Shown here piece by piece: positions 35,443 to 44,678 of a DNA stretch of 64,000 nt (position 1 is the first letter of the stretch; each line of letters starts with the position of its first letter). The position numbers were made by a program, and so were the translations under genes. This stretch comes from Sulfurospirillum sp. (GTDB lineage Bacteria; Campylobacterota; Campylobacteria; Campylobacterales; Sulfurospirillaceae), in NCBI GenBank assembly GCA_014859685.1, contig JACUTU010000006.1:62001-126000 (forward strand), in the 5' to 3' direction. Below the pieces are notes generated by a model that did no database searches, was not told the DNA's origin, and worked only from the letters and a program-made list of their open reading frames with translations.

Positions 35443-37494
35443 ATGATCAAGCCGTTATTGTTAGAAGTTGGTGTTGAAGAATTGCCAGCTATTCCTTTTT
35501 TGAAAGAACTTCCAAATATTGAAAAAAAATGGGCAGATATACTTGAAGCAAATGCGCTGTTGTGTGCGTTTGAGTTTTACTACACACCTCGCAGACTTGT
35601 ACTTTGGCACCCAGAGTTCGCACTTGCACAAGAAGACAGGGTGCAAGAAGTATTTGGCGCACCCCTACATGTGGCCTATAAAGATGGCAAACCTACACAA
35701 GCCGCTTTAAGTTTTGCAAAAAAATGTGGTGTAGGTGTAGATGCACTCGGTATTGCTCAAAAAGATGGTAAAGAAGTGTTGTATTTTGAGCAAACGATTA
35801 AGGGGCAAAATTCTAAAAACCTTATCGCTGTTATGCTGCAAGAATTTTTAGCTTCACTGAACTTTGGTAAGTCTATGCGATGGGCAGATCACAAAGAAAG
35901 TTTTATACGACCCATTAGATGGATTGGTGCTATGCTTGGCGATGAGCATATTCCTTTTTCGCTTTATGGTGTAGAATCGATGTATTTTTCCTATCCACAC
36001 AGAAGTATTTCTTATGAACCATTTGCGTATGATTTTGCGGGAGATTTTTTTGAAAAACTAGAGCGAGGTGGCGTCATTCTCTATCCGCAAGAGAGAGAAA
36101 AAAAGATTCGTGCGCAGTTTTCACATTTGGAACATGAACACGGTGTGCAGATACAAGTTGATGTGGATCTACTTGCTGAAGTTGTCGCAATCACAGAATA
36201 TCCAAAAGCATTGATAGGCACTTTTGATGCGGCATTTTTGCGTTTACCTCCTGAGGTGATCATCACTTCTATGAAAGAACATCAACGCTACTTTCCAGTT
36301 TTTAAAGATGGCAAATTGAGCAACCATTTTATAGTGGTTTCAAATGCTATTTGTGATGATTATGAACTCATTGTTAAGGGCAATGAAAAAGTGCTTCGTG
36401 CAAGACTCAGCGATGGACTCTTTTTTTATGACAATGATCTCAAAAATGGCTTGAGTATTCATGGACTCAAAGATATTGTATATCTTGATGGTTTGGGATC
36501 TGTGTTTGATAAAGTTATTCGTGAGAAAAATATCGTTGATTTTCTAGCCTTAAAATACAAAAAAGATTTGGACATCGATACTCCTTGTGAAAGCGAAAAA
36601 GAACTTTTTGCACATCTTAATCGTGCCATTATGCTTTCAAAAGCGGATCTACTGAGTGAAATGGTGTATGAATTTACAGAATTGCAAGGACTTATGGGGT
36701 ATTATTACGCCAAGGCACAAGGCGAGAATACACTTGTGAGTTTGGCTATCAAAGAACAGTATTTGCCAAATGCAGAAGAAAGTGAACTACCGAGCAATAT
36801 TTTTAGCTCTATCGTTGCACTTGCATGTAAGCTTGATTCGTTGATGGCGCTTTTTAGTATTCAAAAAATTCCAACAGGCACAAAAGATCCTTATGCTCTG
36901 CGTCGTGCCGTCAATGGCATCATTAAGATAGTCTTAAGTAAAAAACTCTCTTTTGATATCACAAGCGATTTGCAAGCTTTGCGTAAAAACTATGCAAAAT
37001 TTGATTTAGTGGTGCTTGAGCAATTTTTTATCGAAAGGATGTACCAATTTTTTGATGTCAATGTTTCGCTCATCAAAGCAGTGCTTGAAAGTGGCGAGAG
37101 AGATATCTTAAAAATCGCCCAAAAAGTAGAAGCACTCGATAAGATAGCACATAGTAGCGATTTCAAAGAGATGTTCTCAACATTTAAAAGAGTTGCAAAT
37201 ATCATAAAAGGTATGGATCTTGAAGGCGAGCTAGCTATAGATGAAACTTTGTTTGCATCTGCGTATGAAAAAGAACTTTACGCAGCTTTTTATGAGAAAC
37301 AGCAAGCATATTATGAAAGTTATGAAGCAAAGCTTGATGCACTTTTTTCACTCAAACAAGAAATTGATCTGTTTTTTGACAATGTTATGGTCAATGCTGA
37401 AGACGAAAAATTGAAAACCAATCGACAAAATCTCATAGCCTCTATCTACAAAGAGTTTAAATCCGTTGCTGATATTAAAGAAATCACACTATAA
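35443..37494 (+). CDS. glyS: glycyl-tRNA synthetase beta subunit
   Basis: This 683-residue subunit of the bacterial alpha2beta2 GlyRS handles tRNA recognition. LLLEVGVEELPAIPF opens it; KSMRWADHKESFIRPIRWIGAML, PPEVIITSMKEHQRYFPVF, a GTKDPYALRRAVNGI segment and the C-terminal anticodon-binding part ending FDNVMVNAEDEKLKTNRQNLIASI match. glyQ is not in the window. AAAGG precedes the ATG at 35443. Confidence 0.95.
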   Translation: MIKPLLLEVGVEELPAIPFLKELPNIEKKWADILEANALLCAFEFYYTPRRLVLWHPEFALAQEDRVQEVFGAPLHVAYKDGKPTQAALSFAKKCGVGVDALGIAQKDGKEVLYFEQTIKGQNSKNLIAVMLQEFLASLNFGKSMRWADHKESFIRPIRWIGAMLGDEHIPFSLYGVESMYFSYPHRSISYEPFAYDFAGDFFEKLERGGVILYPQEREKKIRAQFSHLEHEHGVQIQVDVDLLAEVVAITEYPKALIGTFDAAFLRLPPEVIITSMKEHQRYFPVFKDGKLSNHFIVVSNAICDDYELIVKGNEKVLRARLSDGLFFYDNDLKNGLSIHGLKDIVYLDGLGSVFDKVIREKNIVDFLALKYKKDLDIDTPCESEKELFAHLNRAIMLSKADLLSEMVYEFTELQGLMGYYYAKAQGENTLVSLAIKEQYLPNAEESELPSNIFSSIVALACKLDSLMALFSIQKIPTGTKDPYALRRAVNGIIKIVLSKKLSFDITSDLQALRKNYAKFDLVVLEQFFIERMYQFFDVNVSLIKAVLESGERDILKIAQKVEALDKIAHSSDFKEMFSTFKRVANIIKGMDLEGELAIDETLFASAYEKELYAAFYEKQQAYYESYEAKLDALFSLKQEIDLFFDNVMVNAEDEKLKTNRQNLIASIYKEFKSVADIKEITL

Positions 37495-37523
37495 TGTTTA
37501 AAAATTATTGCAAGGTGTAATGT

Positions 37524-38324
37524 GTGTTTAAAATTTTTACTATAACGGCTTTGGCTTTTTTACAGCTTTTCGCTGGCGTGTATTATGCAAAAATTGAGCC
37601 ACTCAACAGTGTGTCACTCAAGGCTAGCGTGAGTGGTGAAGTACAAGAAGTGGCAAAAGAACTTGAGGGAAAATTTTCACAAGGTGGAGTAGTCGTTAAA
37701 ATTGATGATATTTTGGATAATACCGAATTACAAACTTCAAAAGAAAAACTGATTTCTTTGCAAAAAATACTTGAAGCAACAAAGCAAAATATCAAAAATG
37801 CCAAAGAGATTGAAGGGCTAAAAGAGCAGAGTTATGAGCGGATAAAAAATCTCAAAACAAAATCAAGATTAGAGAAAGAAAACGAACTCATTGCATTGAT
37901 AAACGCACAAAATCAGAGCATATCACTGCAAAATACACTTGAAAATTTCAAGATACAAGTGAGTGATCTGCATTTTAAAATAGCTTCTTTACAAGATAGA
38001 ATCAGTAAGAAAAATATCCAAGTGCAAAAAGATTTTTATCTCTATGCCTTACATGTAGAAAGAGGCGATTTTGTAAATATCGGCACACCTCTTATAGATG
38101 TTTTTGACCTCTCAAAAGGAAAACTCACCCTCTTTTTGCTTAAAGAAGATGTAGAGTTGGCAAAAAGTGGTGTTGTGTATATCGATGGTGAACCAACGAA
38201 TTATAAAGTGCATAAGATTTGGAATGTTGCTGATTCACAAAATATTTCAGCTTATAAGGCCGAAATTCTCATAGATGCACCAAAACAATTTTCACAGCTA
38301 CTTAAAGTTGAGTTTAAGCCATGA
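37524..38324 (+). CDS. HlyD-like periplasmic adaptor protein
   Basis: This 266-residue protein has a signal peptide (about 1-17), a split biotinyl-lipoyl-like half (VSLKASVSGEVQEV), a long coiled-coil hairpin (about 70-165) and a second lipoyl half with a beta-barrel (ALHVERGDFVNIGTPLIDVFD). This is the membrane-fusion adaptor layout, but no pump or outer-membrane channel gene lies beside it. It starts with GTG and overlaps the molybdopterin gene by 4 bases, hinting at a shared function. Confidence 0.75.
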   Translation: MFKIFTITALAFLQLFAGVYYAKIEPLNSVSLKASVSGEVQEVAKELEGKFSQGGVVVKIDDILDNTELQTSKEKLISLQKILEATKQNIKNAKEIEGLKEQSYERIKNLKTKSRLEKENELIALINAQNQSISLQNTLENFKIQVSDLHFKIASLQDRISKKNIQVQKDFYLYALHVERGDFVNIGTPLIDVFDLSKGKLTLFLLKEDVELAKSGVVYIDGEPTNYKVHKIWNVADSQNISAYKAEILIDAPKQFSQLLKVEFKP

Positions 38325-40078
38325 GCAAAAAAACAACCTGCCCACTTGATTGTTATGATGGATGCAGTGTTGTTGTGGATAAAAACTTAGTACTCAAGGG
38401 TGAAAAAGAACATCCAGTCACCAAAGGACATTTGTGTGCAAATCTCAATCATTTTTTTGATTTTACTCGCATCAGCACACCTCTTTTTGAACAAAAGCAG
38501 ATTGAATTAGACGCCGCACTTGAAATTTTAAGAGACAAGTTGACCGAAAGTAAACCAGCAAAAGTCCTCTATCTTCAAGGTAGTGGAAATCTTGGCAAGA
38601 TGCAAAATATTACTAAACTCTTTTTTTCTCAATTTGGTGCAACAATCGCCCAAGGCTCACTGTGTGATGAAGCTGGCGGTTATGGCATAGAAGAGGGCAG
38701 GGGTGCAAATCTAGCGCTCTCACCAACGCAAGTTGCCAAATGTGAAGTTGTTATCTTATGGGGACGCAATGTTGCTGTAACAAATCCGCATATGCTCCAC
38801 GCTATCAAGGGAAAAACGCTCATTGTGATAGATCCGCTCAAGATAGATTTAGCCCTCAAGGCAGACTTGTATGTAAGTATAAAACCTCGTGGAGATATCT
38901 ATCTTGCAATGTTGCTCGCACGATTTGCCTACACGCAACAAATGGATGATGAAGAGTTTATCCAAAATCGTTGCAAAAATTTTGATTATTATCTTGATAT
39001 GATTAGTGCTTATTTTATCCGTGATCTCTCGCAAAAATCAGGCGTTTGTTTGAGCGATGCAGATAAAATTCTTTCTATGATTGCTGGTAAAAAAGTTGCG
39101 ATACTTGTAGGTACTGGTGTGCAAAAATATACACATGGACACAGTGTTTTGCGTGCCATCGATAGTTTTGCAGCACTTTTGGGTCTTTTTGGCAAAGAGG
39201 GTTGTGGCGTTGGGTATCCATCAAATAGTTTTTATGGGTTTGAAAATCCTTTTTTCTTTAGAGCAAAAACGACGCCATTACCACTTGTTGATTTTGGTGC
39301 GTATGATCTAGTTTTTATCCAAGGTGGCAATCCAGCCAATCAAATGCCTTGCACACCAAAAATCAAAGAAGCACTGAAAAAAGCCAAATTTGTTGTGTAT
39401 ATGGGCTTACATGTAAACGAAACTTCCAACCTAGCCCAGCTTGTAATTCCAGCTAAATCATTTTTAGAAAAAGAGGATGTTAAACTATCTTATGGGCATG
39501 AATTTGTGGGTTTGATGCCAAAAATTACTGAGGCGAAATTTGGGATCAGTGAATATGAATTAACCCAATTTTTACTCAAAAATTTTGGCTTTGCACCAGC
39601 CTTGCGTGAACAAGAGTATATAGAAAAAATCATCGCCTCTGGTGCTGTGCAAAAAGATGGTCATCTCATAAGTAAAGTCTATGATGAAATTGCGTATGCT
39701 TCAAAATTTTATACTGCGGATGAAAAATTTCTCTTTTTTGATGAATTTTATGATGAAAAAGATGGCAAAGAAGAAGAAGGTTTTTACCTCTTGAGTGGCA
39801 AATATAACAAATCGCTCAATTCACAATTTCAAACCCATGATGCCTTACATGTACCGCCTTGTCTTGGACTTGCGGATGATTCTATTGTGCAACTTTCTCG
39901 TGGAGAGTTTACATGTAGATATGTTGTGAAAAATGATGCGAGATTGCGGAATGATTGTGTATTGCTCTATAGTGGCGCGCGTGATGCAAATATGCTTACA
40001 CCGACTAGGATGTCACAAGAGGGCGAAATGGCTGTTTTTCAAGAGGAAAAGGTCAAACTTAAGGTTATCGATGAATGA
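38321..40078 (+). CDS. molybdopterin-dependent oxidoreductase catalytic subunit
   Basis: This 585-residue member of the DMSO-reductase superfamily is shorter than most. The N-terminal [4Fe-4S] site has C7, C11, C15 and C39 (TCPLDCYDGC, GHLCAN). No Tat signal is present, so it should work in the cytosol. The SLCDEAGGYG segment near residue 110 occupies the usual metal-ligand region, with a Cys as candidate Mo/W ligand. The C-terminal cofactor-binding domain (about 490-585) is present. The substrate is unknown; no electron-transfer subunit is nearby. It overlaps genes on both sides. Confidence 0.8.
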   Translation: MSKKTTCPLDCYDGCSVVVDKNLVLKGEKEHPVTKGHLCANLNHFFDFTRISTPLFEQKQIELDAALEILRDKLTESKPAKVLYLQGSGNLGKMQNITKLFFSQFGATIAQGSLCDEAGGYGIEEGRGANLALSPTQVAKCEVVILWGRNVAVTNPHMLHAIKGKTLIVIDPLKIDLALKADLYVSIKPRGDIYLAMLLARFAYTQQMDDEEFIQNRCKNFDYYLDMISAYFIRDLSQKSGVCLSDADKILSMIAGKKVAILVGTGVQKYTHGHSVLRAIDSFAALLGLFGKEGCGVGYPSNSFYGFENPFFFRAKTTPLPLVDFGAYDLVFIQGGNPANQMPCTPKIKEALKKAKFVVYMGLHVNETSNLAQLVIPAKSFLEKEDVKLSYGHEFVGLMPKITEAKFGISEYELTQFLLKNFGFAPALREQEYIEKIIASGAVQKDGHLISKVYDEIAYASKFYTADEKFLFFDEFYDEKDGKEEEGFYLLSGKYNKSLNSQFQTHDALHVPPCLGLADDSIVQLSRGEFTCRYVVKNDARLRNDCVLLYSGARDANMLTPTRMSQEGEMAVFQEEKVKLKVIDE

Positions 40079-40754
40079 TGATGCGCTCGTAGATGACGCT
40101 CTTTTGCTTGTGGAGCAGAATTTTTACTTTTTGCATATGGGTGAGTTTTTGGGAAAACTTTCTAAAACTGAAGATTTAAGCCATGATCATAGTACTTTTG
40201 TTGTCAAAAAGATGTCTAATGGTGCGTACTATTTAAATGCTGAGATCACGCAAGTGCTTTTACAAAATGCGTACGAAACTAAAACAGATGAGATCTCTTT
40301 GTTTGAGTATTTTGTGGAATTCAATGCTTTTCGTGGCATTTGTATGGCGATGGTGGAAGCGTTGCGGTTGGAGAGTAATTTTAGAGAATTTATGCAAGAA
40401 AAACTTGTCGATCGTTTTGAGGATTTTGTTGATATTCTTTCGTTTGTACGCAATGTTCTCTCCCACAATATCCACTCAGAGATCAAGCTAGCTAGCAAAG
40501 ACTTTGATGGTACACTCAAACGCATTCGTCGAATGCAGCGAAAAACAAGTATCAATTTTGAATTTATCTACGCGATTGATCTGCCAGAAATTGCCTCTCC
40601 AAATCTCGAATATGGTTTTGTCTGCGCGATAGATTTTGAAGCATTAGATACGAATACGGAATTTTTGCAAGTGATCTCACACTGGCAATTGTTTGTTTTA
40701 AGCGAACTGTGTTTCAACCTTGTGAGCGTATTTCGCACCCTGCAAGCTAAGTAA
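40071..40754 (+). CDS. uncharacterised helical protein
   Basis: This 227-residue protein, probably cytosolic, has no signal peptide or transmembrane helix and no motif I can name. Its sequence alternates amphipathic helices; DILSFVRNVLSHNIHSE recalls HEPN/MAE_28990-like helical proteins, but no RNase motif is clear. The ATG at 40071 overlaps the molybdopterin gene by 8 bases. The gene precedes recQ by 12 bases. Confidence 0.65.
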   Translation: MNDDALVDDALLLVEQNFYFLHMGEFLGKLSKTEDLSHDHSTFVVKKMSNGAYYLNAEITQVLLQNAYETKTDEISLFEYFVEFNAFRGICMAMVEALRLESNFREFMQEKLVDRFEDFVDILSFVRNVLSHNIHSEIKLASKDFDGTLKRIRRMQRKTSINFEFIYAIDLPEIASPNLEYGFVCAIDFEALDTNTEFLQVISHWQLFVLSELCFNLVSVFRTLQAK

Positions 40755-40766
40755 AAGAATCTCAGT

Positions 40767-42548
40767 TTGCATAAGCACACTCTTTTAAAAGATCTCTTTG
40801 GACACAACAATTTTAAACCGAAACAAGAAGAGGCGATCGATGCTATTTTGAGTGGCAAAGATGTGCTTATGATCTTGCCCACAGGCGGCGGTAAATCTTT
40901 AGCATACCAGCTTCCCTCTTTGATGATGCAAGGCACAACGATCGTAATCTCACCACTTATTGCTCTTATGCAAGATCAAGTACAAAATCTCAAAGATCAA
41001 AATATCCAAGCAGCGATGCTCGCTTCCAATCAAAATGTAAGTGAAAATGATGCAGTCATTCGCAGTGTTTTGCAAGGGCAAATAAAACTTTTATACATTT
41101 CGCCAGAACGACTCAATACATCCAAAATGCAAGAGATTCTCAAAAAAATAACTATCAATTTTTTTGTAATAGATGAGGCACATTGCATCAGCGAATGGGG
41201 GCATGAATTTCGTGAAGATTATCGTTTTTTGGGAGTTTTAAAACAACTTTTTCCTCAAAAAGCGATTGCAGCGTTTACTGCAACTGCTACTTTACATGTA
41301 CAAAAAGATATCCAAAATCTACTCGCCTTACAAAAACCACTTATCCTTAAGGGACAGATATTTCGCTCAAATTTGGGTATCCATATCAAGCAAAGAGTGA
41401 AAAATGGCTATAGTGAACTTTTGGAATTTTTGCAAGATCGAAAAGAGCAACAAGGCATCGTGTATATGCCATCTCGTGCAAAATGTGAAGAGTTATCCGC
41501 ATATCTCAATGTTCATGGTTTTGTGAGCGATTATTATCACGCAGGGATGGAAAATGCAAGAAGAGACAGTGTCTATTTTTCTTTTGTACGCGATGAGATT
41601 CACATCATCGTAGCAACTATCGCTTTTGGTATGGGTATCGATAAAAGTGATATCCGTTTTGTAGTGCATATGAGTATGCCAAAAACGATAGAAAATTATT
41701 TTCAAGAGATAGGTAGAGCGGGCAGGGATGGTGAATATGCAACCGTATTGATGCTTTATGCCGCACAAGATTTACTTTATGCAAAAATGCGTGCAGGTGA
41801 AATTCAAAACGCTGCATACCGACAAAATATGCTTGAAAAATTGAGTAGCGTGTACCGGTTTGTGAGTAGTGAAACATGCAGACATCAAAGTATCGCACGA
41901 TATTTTGAGGATGAGATCAAAGCTTGCGAGGATCATTGTGATAACTGTTTAGAACCAGAAGTGATCAAAGAAGATATCTCATGGCATTGCAAAAAAATAC
42001 TCTCTTGTGTCTACCGCACTGAACAGAAATTTGGTAAAACATATCTCATTGATATCCTTACGGGATCAAGTAACAAAAAAATTCTTGAAAATGGACACGA
42101 TCAGTTGAGCGTTTATGGAATTGGCAAGGATTTGCATAAAAAGCAGTGGTTTGTAATTGTTGATCGACTTTTAGAGATAGAAGCATTGCGGTTAGGTGAA
42201 TTTCAAGTACTTTTACTCACACAAATAGCCAGTGATATCTTGAAAAGTTTGCAAACGGTAAATATCCACGCAAATAGACTTATGGTGAAGAAAAATCTAG
42301 TAGCAAAAAGTGTCGTGCAAATGCCAAATGATTTTGATGTTGCACTCTTTGAAACACTCAAAGCATTGCGAACACGACTCGCCAAAGAAAATAATGTACC
42401 CGCATATATCATATGTGGTGATAAAACGCTTAAAGAGATGGCCAAGATGAAACCAAAAACTGATGAGCAGATGCTAGCGATAAATGGTATAGGGCAAAAG
42501 AAACTTGAGCAATACGGCAACTATTTTTTACAAGCCATTAGAGCTTAG
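40767..42548 (+). CDS. recQ: ATP-dependent DNA helicase RecQ
   Basis: This 593-residue helicase has [13 protein letters not shown] (Walker A), [39 protein letters not shown] and [11 protein letters not shown] zinc-binding RQC region ([10 protein letters not shown]...CEDHCDNC) and a C-terminal HRDC domain (about 515-593) follow. It works in replication-fork repair and recombination. The only sensible start is TTG at 40767, directly before [11 protein letters not shown]. Its stop overlaps the convergent chemoreceptor gene by 4 bases. Confidence 0.95.
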   Translation: MHKHTLLKDLFGHNNFKPKQEEAIDAILSGKDVLMILPTGGGKSLAYQLPSLMMQGTTIVISPLIALMQDQVQNLKDQNIQAAMLASNQNVSENDAVIRSVLQGQIKLLYISPERLNTSKMQEILKKITINFFVIDEAHCISEWGHEFREDYRFLGVLKQLFPQKAIAAFTATATLHVQKDIQNLLALQKPLILKGQIFRSNLGIHIKQRVKNGYSELLEFLQDRKEQQGIVYMPSRAKCEELSAYLNVHGFVSDYYHAGMENARRDSVYFSFVRDEIHIIVATIAFGMGIDKSDIRFVVHMSMPKTIENYFQEIGRAGRDGEYATVLMLYAAQDLLYAKMRAGEIQNAAYRQNMLEKLSSVYRFVSSETCRHQSIARYFEDEIKACEDHCDNCLEPEVIKEDISWHCKKILSCVYRTEQKFGKTYLIDILTGSSNKKILENGHDQLSVYGIGKDLHKKQWFVIVDRLLEIEALRLGEFQVLLLTQIASDILKSLQTVNIHANRLMVKKNLVAKSVVQMPNDFDVALFETLKALRTRLAKENNVPAYIICGDKTLKEMAKMKPKTDEQMLAINGIGQKKLEQYGNYFLQAIRA

Positions 42549-44470
42549 ATTATTTTTGCTCCATAAAAATTCACTCCGTCCATAATCTCTTGACTTGCGT
42601 AACGGATTTCACATGTAAGAGTTGATCTGTTATGCAGTGGCGTGTCGAACTGTAGTGTGACACGATCATTTGTGTTTTTATGTGTAGTATGCGTTGCATA
42701 GTAAAAAGAGATGCCACTATCACTGCTATCAAATACAAAGATTTTGTGATTGTCTTGATCCACGCCAGATATTGGAGGTGTTAGCACTGTTCGTTCATCT
42801 TCTCTATTGTTTTTCACAAGTTCAAAACCATCTGCTAAGCTTTTGAGCTGTCCACTTTTGTGTGAAATGATCCGCATTACTTCTTCGGTAGTTTGTGCAT
42901 TTTGTGCTAAGATAGAGCTTGATTCTTTGACTCTATTGAGGTTTTCATTGACATTTGTAAGCATTTTTGATTCATCTGCAAAATCTCCGTGAAATGTTTG
43001 CAAAGATTTTTCAATAAGCAAGAAAGCATCTTCTACTTTTTCAAAACTTTTATTCATATCGTGCGAATTTTGCACGAGCGAAATGATACTCTGTTTTGAA
43101 ATTGTGGCACTTTGATTGACTGTATTGATTTGGCTATCTATTTTTGCAATTACGCTTGCAATTTCAGCAGCATTTGCGCGAGAAACATCTGCAAGTTCTC
43201 TGATCTTATCAGCAACAACAGCAAAACTTCGCCCATGTTCGCCCGCACGCGCTGCTTCAATCGCAGCATTTAAAGCAATGAGATTTGTTTCATCTGCGAT
43301 ATCGGTGATGATTTCAGTTGTTTTTGAGACTTCATTTGAAAATTCTTTAAGGTGTTCAATGCTCAACGCCGTCTCATCCATAGCAACCGCAGCTTCATTG
43401 CCTTTTGTGACATTGTTCAAGATGGCATATTTGCTTTGTTGCACTATCTTTGCGGATTCGCTTGATGTGTCTATGAGTTCGTTGAGTGAGATGCTGATGC
43501 GTTCGTTGTTATCTAAAACATTATCTAGTTTTTCTTTTGAATGATCAATTGATGTAGATTGCAAGTTTACATATTGATTTGTTTCATCGATTTTTACATA
43601 ACTGTAACTTGCTTGAAATGCCATATTTTTACTAGCTTCCACTACATTTGAGATGACAGGTCGGAGTGCATCGACCATATTTTTTACATGTAAGAAGAGT
43701 TTATCTATCTCATTGTGCGAAGTTTTGTCTTCTATATCTTCGTCTTTTAAAAATTCGCCAATGACAAAGTTTCCTTTTTCAACCCTCAAGATAATTTCCA
43801 AAAGCTTATTAATGCGTTTTGAGACATGTTTACTGAAGAGAAAATGTGTTAGAAGTAAAATTATAGAGATATTTATAATGCCTGTAAAAATAGTTAAAAG
43901 CGTGTTGTTTTTGAGTGCATCGTAAAAATCTTGTAGTTCGATTTTGATATTTTCAGCTGCGATAACATCGCCATTATTCCAAGCTGGATGACACATTTTA
44001 CATTTTTCTTCAGCGATAATGGGACGCGAAAGTGTATAAAAATCTTTGCCATCCTCGCTGATAATTGCCTCTTTTTCTTTGAGATTTTTATCTGCATTAA
44101 AAGCATCGATTGTCCCTGCTTCAAAAGAGCTTGCTAGATTTTTTTCTGACATAGGATTTTTTGAAGCTTGTTTAAAAAAAACTTTACCATTTGATATGTG
44201 TGTAAATTTATCAAAAACTTCATTTTGAATGATTTGTGGCACTTCAGGCGATTCCCCGCTAAAAAACTTTTCATTTCTTGATTGTAACAACACATCAGCA
44301 AAATCAAGTATAGAAGTAGCCTGTGATTTTAAATTTGCTCTTTGTGCATCAACTTGTTTCGTGTAATTATAGTAATAAAATAATGCAGAAATACCAATAA
44401 ATGCCACAGCAAACATAACTGAAAACATAGTAGCTAACTTAAATTTTTGAATATTTTTTTGAATGCTCAT
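42545..44470 (-). CDS. haem-type chemoreceptor (MCP) with C-terminal PilZ-like segment
   Basis: This 641-residue receptor has transmembrane helices at about 12-34 and 191-212 and a ~155-residue periplasmic sensor containing CKMCH (C157, C160, H161). This points to covalent c-haem and redox or gas sensing, as in Geobacter haem receptors. HAMP follows, then the signalling tip [34 protein letters not shown]. After the coiled coil the last ~86 residues carry RxxxR (R556-R560) and DxSxxG (D581-G586) twenty residues apart, the c-di-GMP-binding pattern of PilZ domains. A perfect 28-bp palindrome lies 12 bases before its start. Confidence 0.88.
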   Translation of the reverse strand: MSIQKNIQKFKLATMFSVMFAVAFIGISALFYYYNYTKQVDAQRANLKSQATSILDFADVLLQSRNEKFFSGESPEVPQIIQNEVFDKFTHISNGKVFFKQASKNPMSEKNLASSFEAGTIDAFNADKNLKEKEAIISEDGKDFYTLSRPIIAEEKCKMCHPAWNNGDVIAAENIKIELQDFYDALKNNTLLTIFTGIINISIILLLTHFLFSKHVSKRINKLLEIILRVEKGNFVIGEFLKDEDIEDKTSHNEIDKLFLHVKNMVDALRPVISNVVEASKNMAFQASYSYVKIDETNQYVNLQSTSIDHSKEKLDNVLDNNERISISLNELIDTSSESAKIVQQSKYAILNNVTKGNEAAVAMDETALSIEHLKEFSNEVSKTTEIITDIADETNLIALNAAIEAARAGEHGRSFAVVADKIRELADVSRANAAEIASVIAKIDSQINTVNQSATISKQSIISLVQNSHDMNKSFEKVEDAFLLIEKSLQTFHGDFADESKMLTNVNENLNRVKESSSILAQNAQTTEEVMRIISHKSGQLKSLADGFELVKNNREDERTVLTPPISGVDQDNHKIFVFDSSDSGISFYYATHTTHKNTNDRVTLQFDTPLHNRSTLTCEIRYASQEIMDGVNFYGAKII

Positions 44471-44482
44471 AACAACTCTTTT

Positions 44483-44510
44483 TTATAATTTTAAAATTTT
44501 AAAATTATAA
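44483..44510. promoter_or_regulatory. perfect 28-bp AT-only palindrome upstream of the chemoreceptor
   Basis: The stretch reads identically on both strands over 28 bases and alternates A and T tracts (TTATAATT / AATTATAA ends). It begins 12 bases before the chemoreceptor ATG. It includes TATAAT on the minus strand, so it could overlap the promoter and act as an operator or cruciform. Being pure AT, it could also be partly chance. Confidence 0.5.
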
Positions 44511-44560
44511 CAAAAAAATTTTTGAATTGAGGTTAAAGAATTGTTATAAAAATATCTTGT

Positions 44561-44597
44561 GTTACGCATTAAAACAAACTCATCTGTTTTAATGATT
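44561..44597 (+). repeat. relic of the MITE-like element (long-form left end)
   Basis: GTTACGCATTAAAAC, then GTTTTAATGATTGG, follows the left arm of copy 5 (GTTACGCACTAAAAT ... GTTTTAGTGGC), including the pairing TTAAAAC/GTTTTAA. The rest of the element is missing. It lies upstream of metH. Confidence 0.4.
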
Positions 44598-44678
44598 GGG
44601 ATTAAAGCTCTTAGTGTGTATTATGATAGTTTTATAACTATTTTGTTACAATCTTCCATATATATAAGAGGATCTATT

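Noticed and set aside
44471-44678. Possible cobalamin or SAM riboswitch ahead of metH
   Set aside because: The gap is only about 200 bases, shared with the divergent chemoreceptor, very AT-rich, and no B12-box or SAM-type conserved core is visible.
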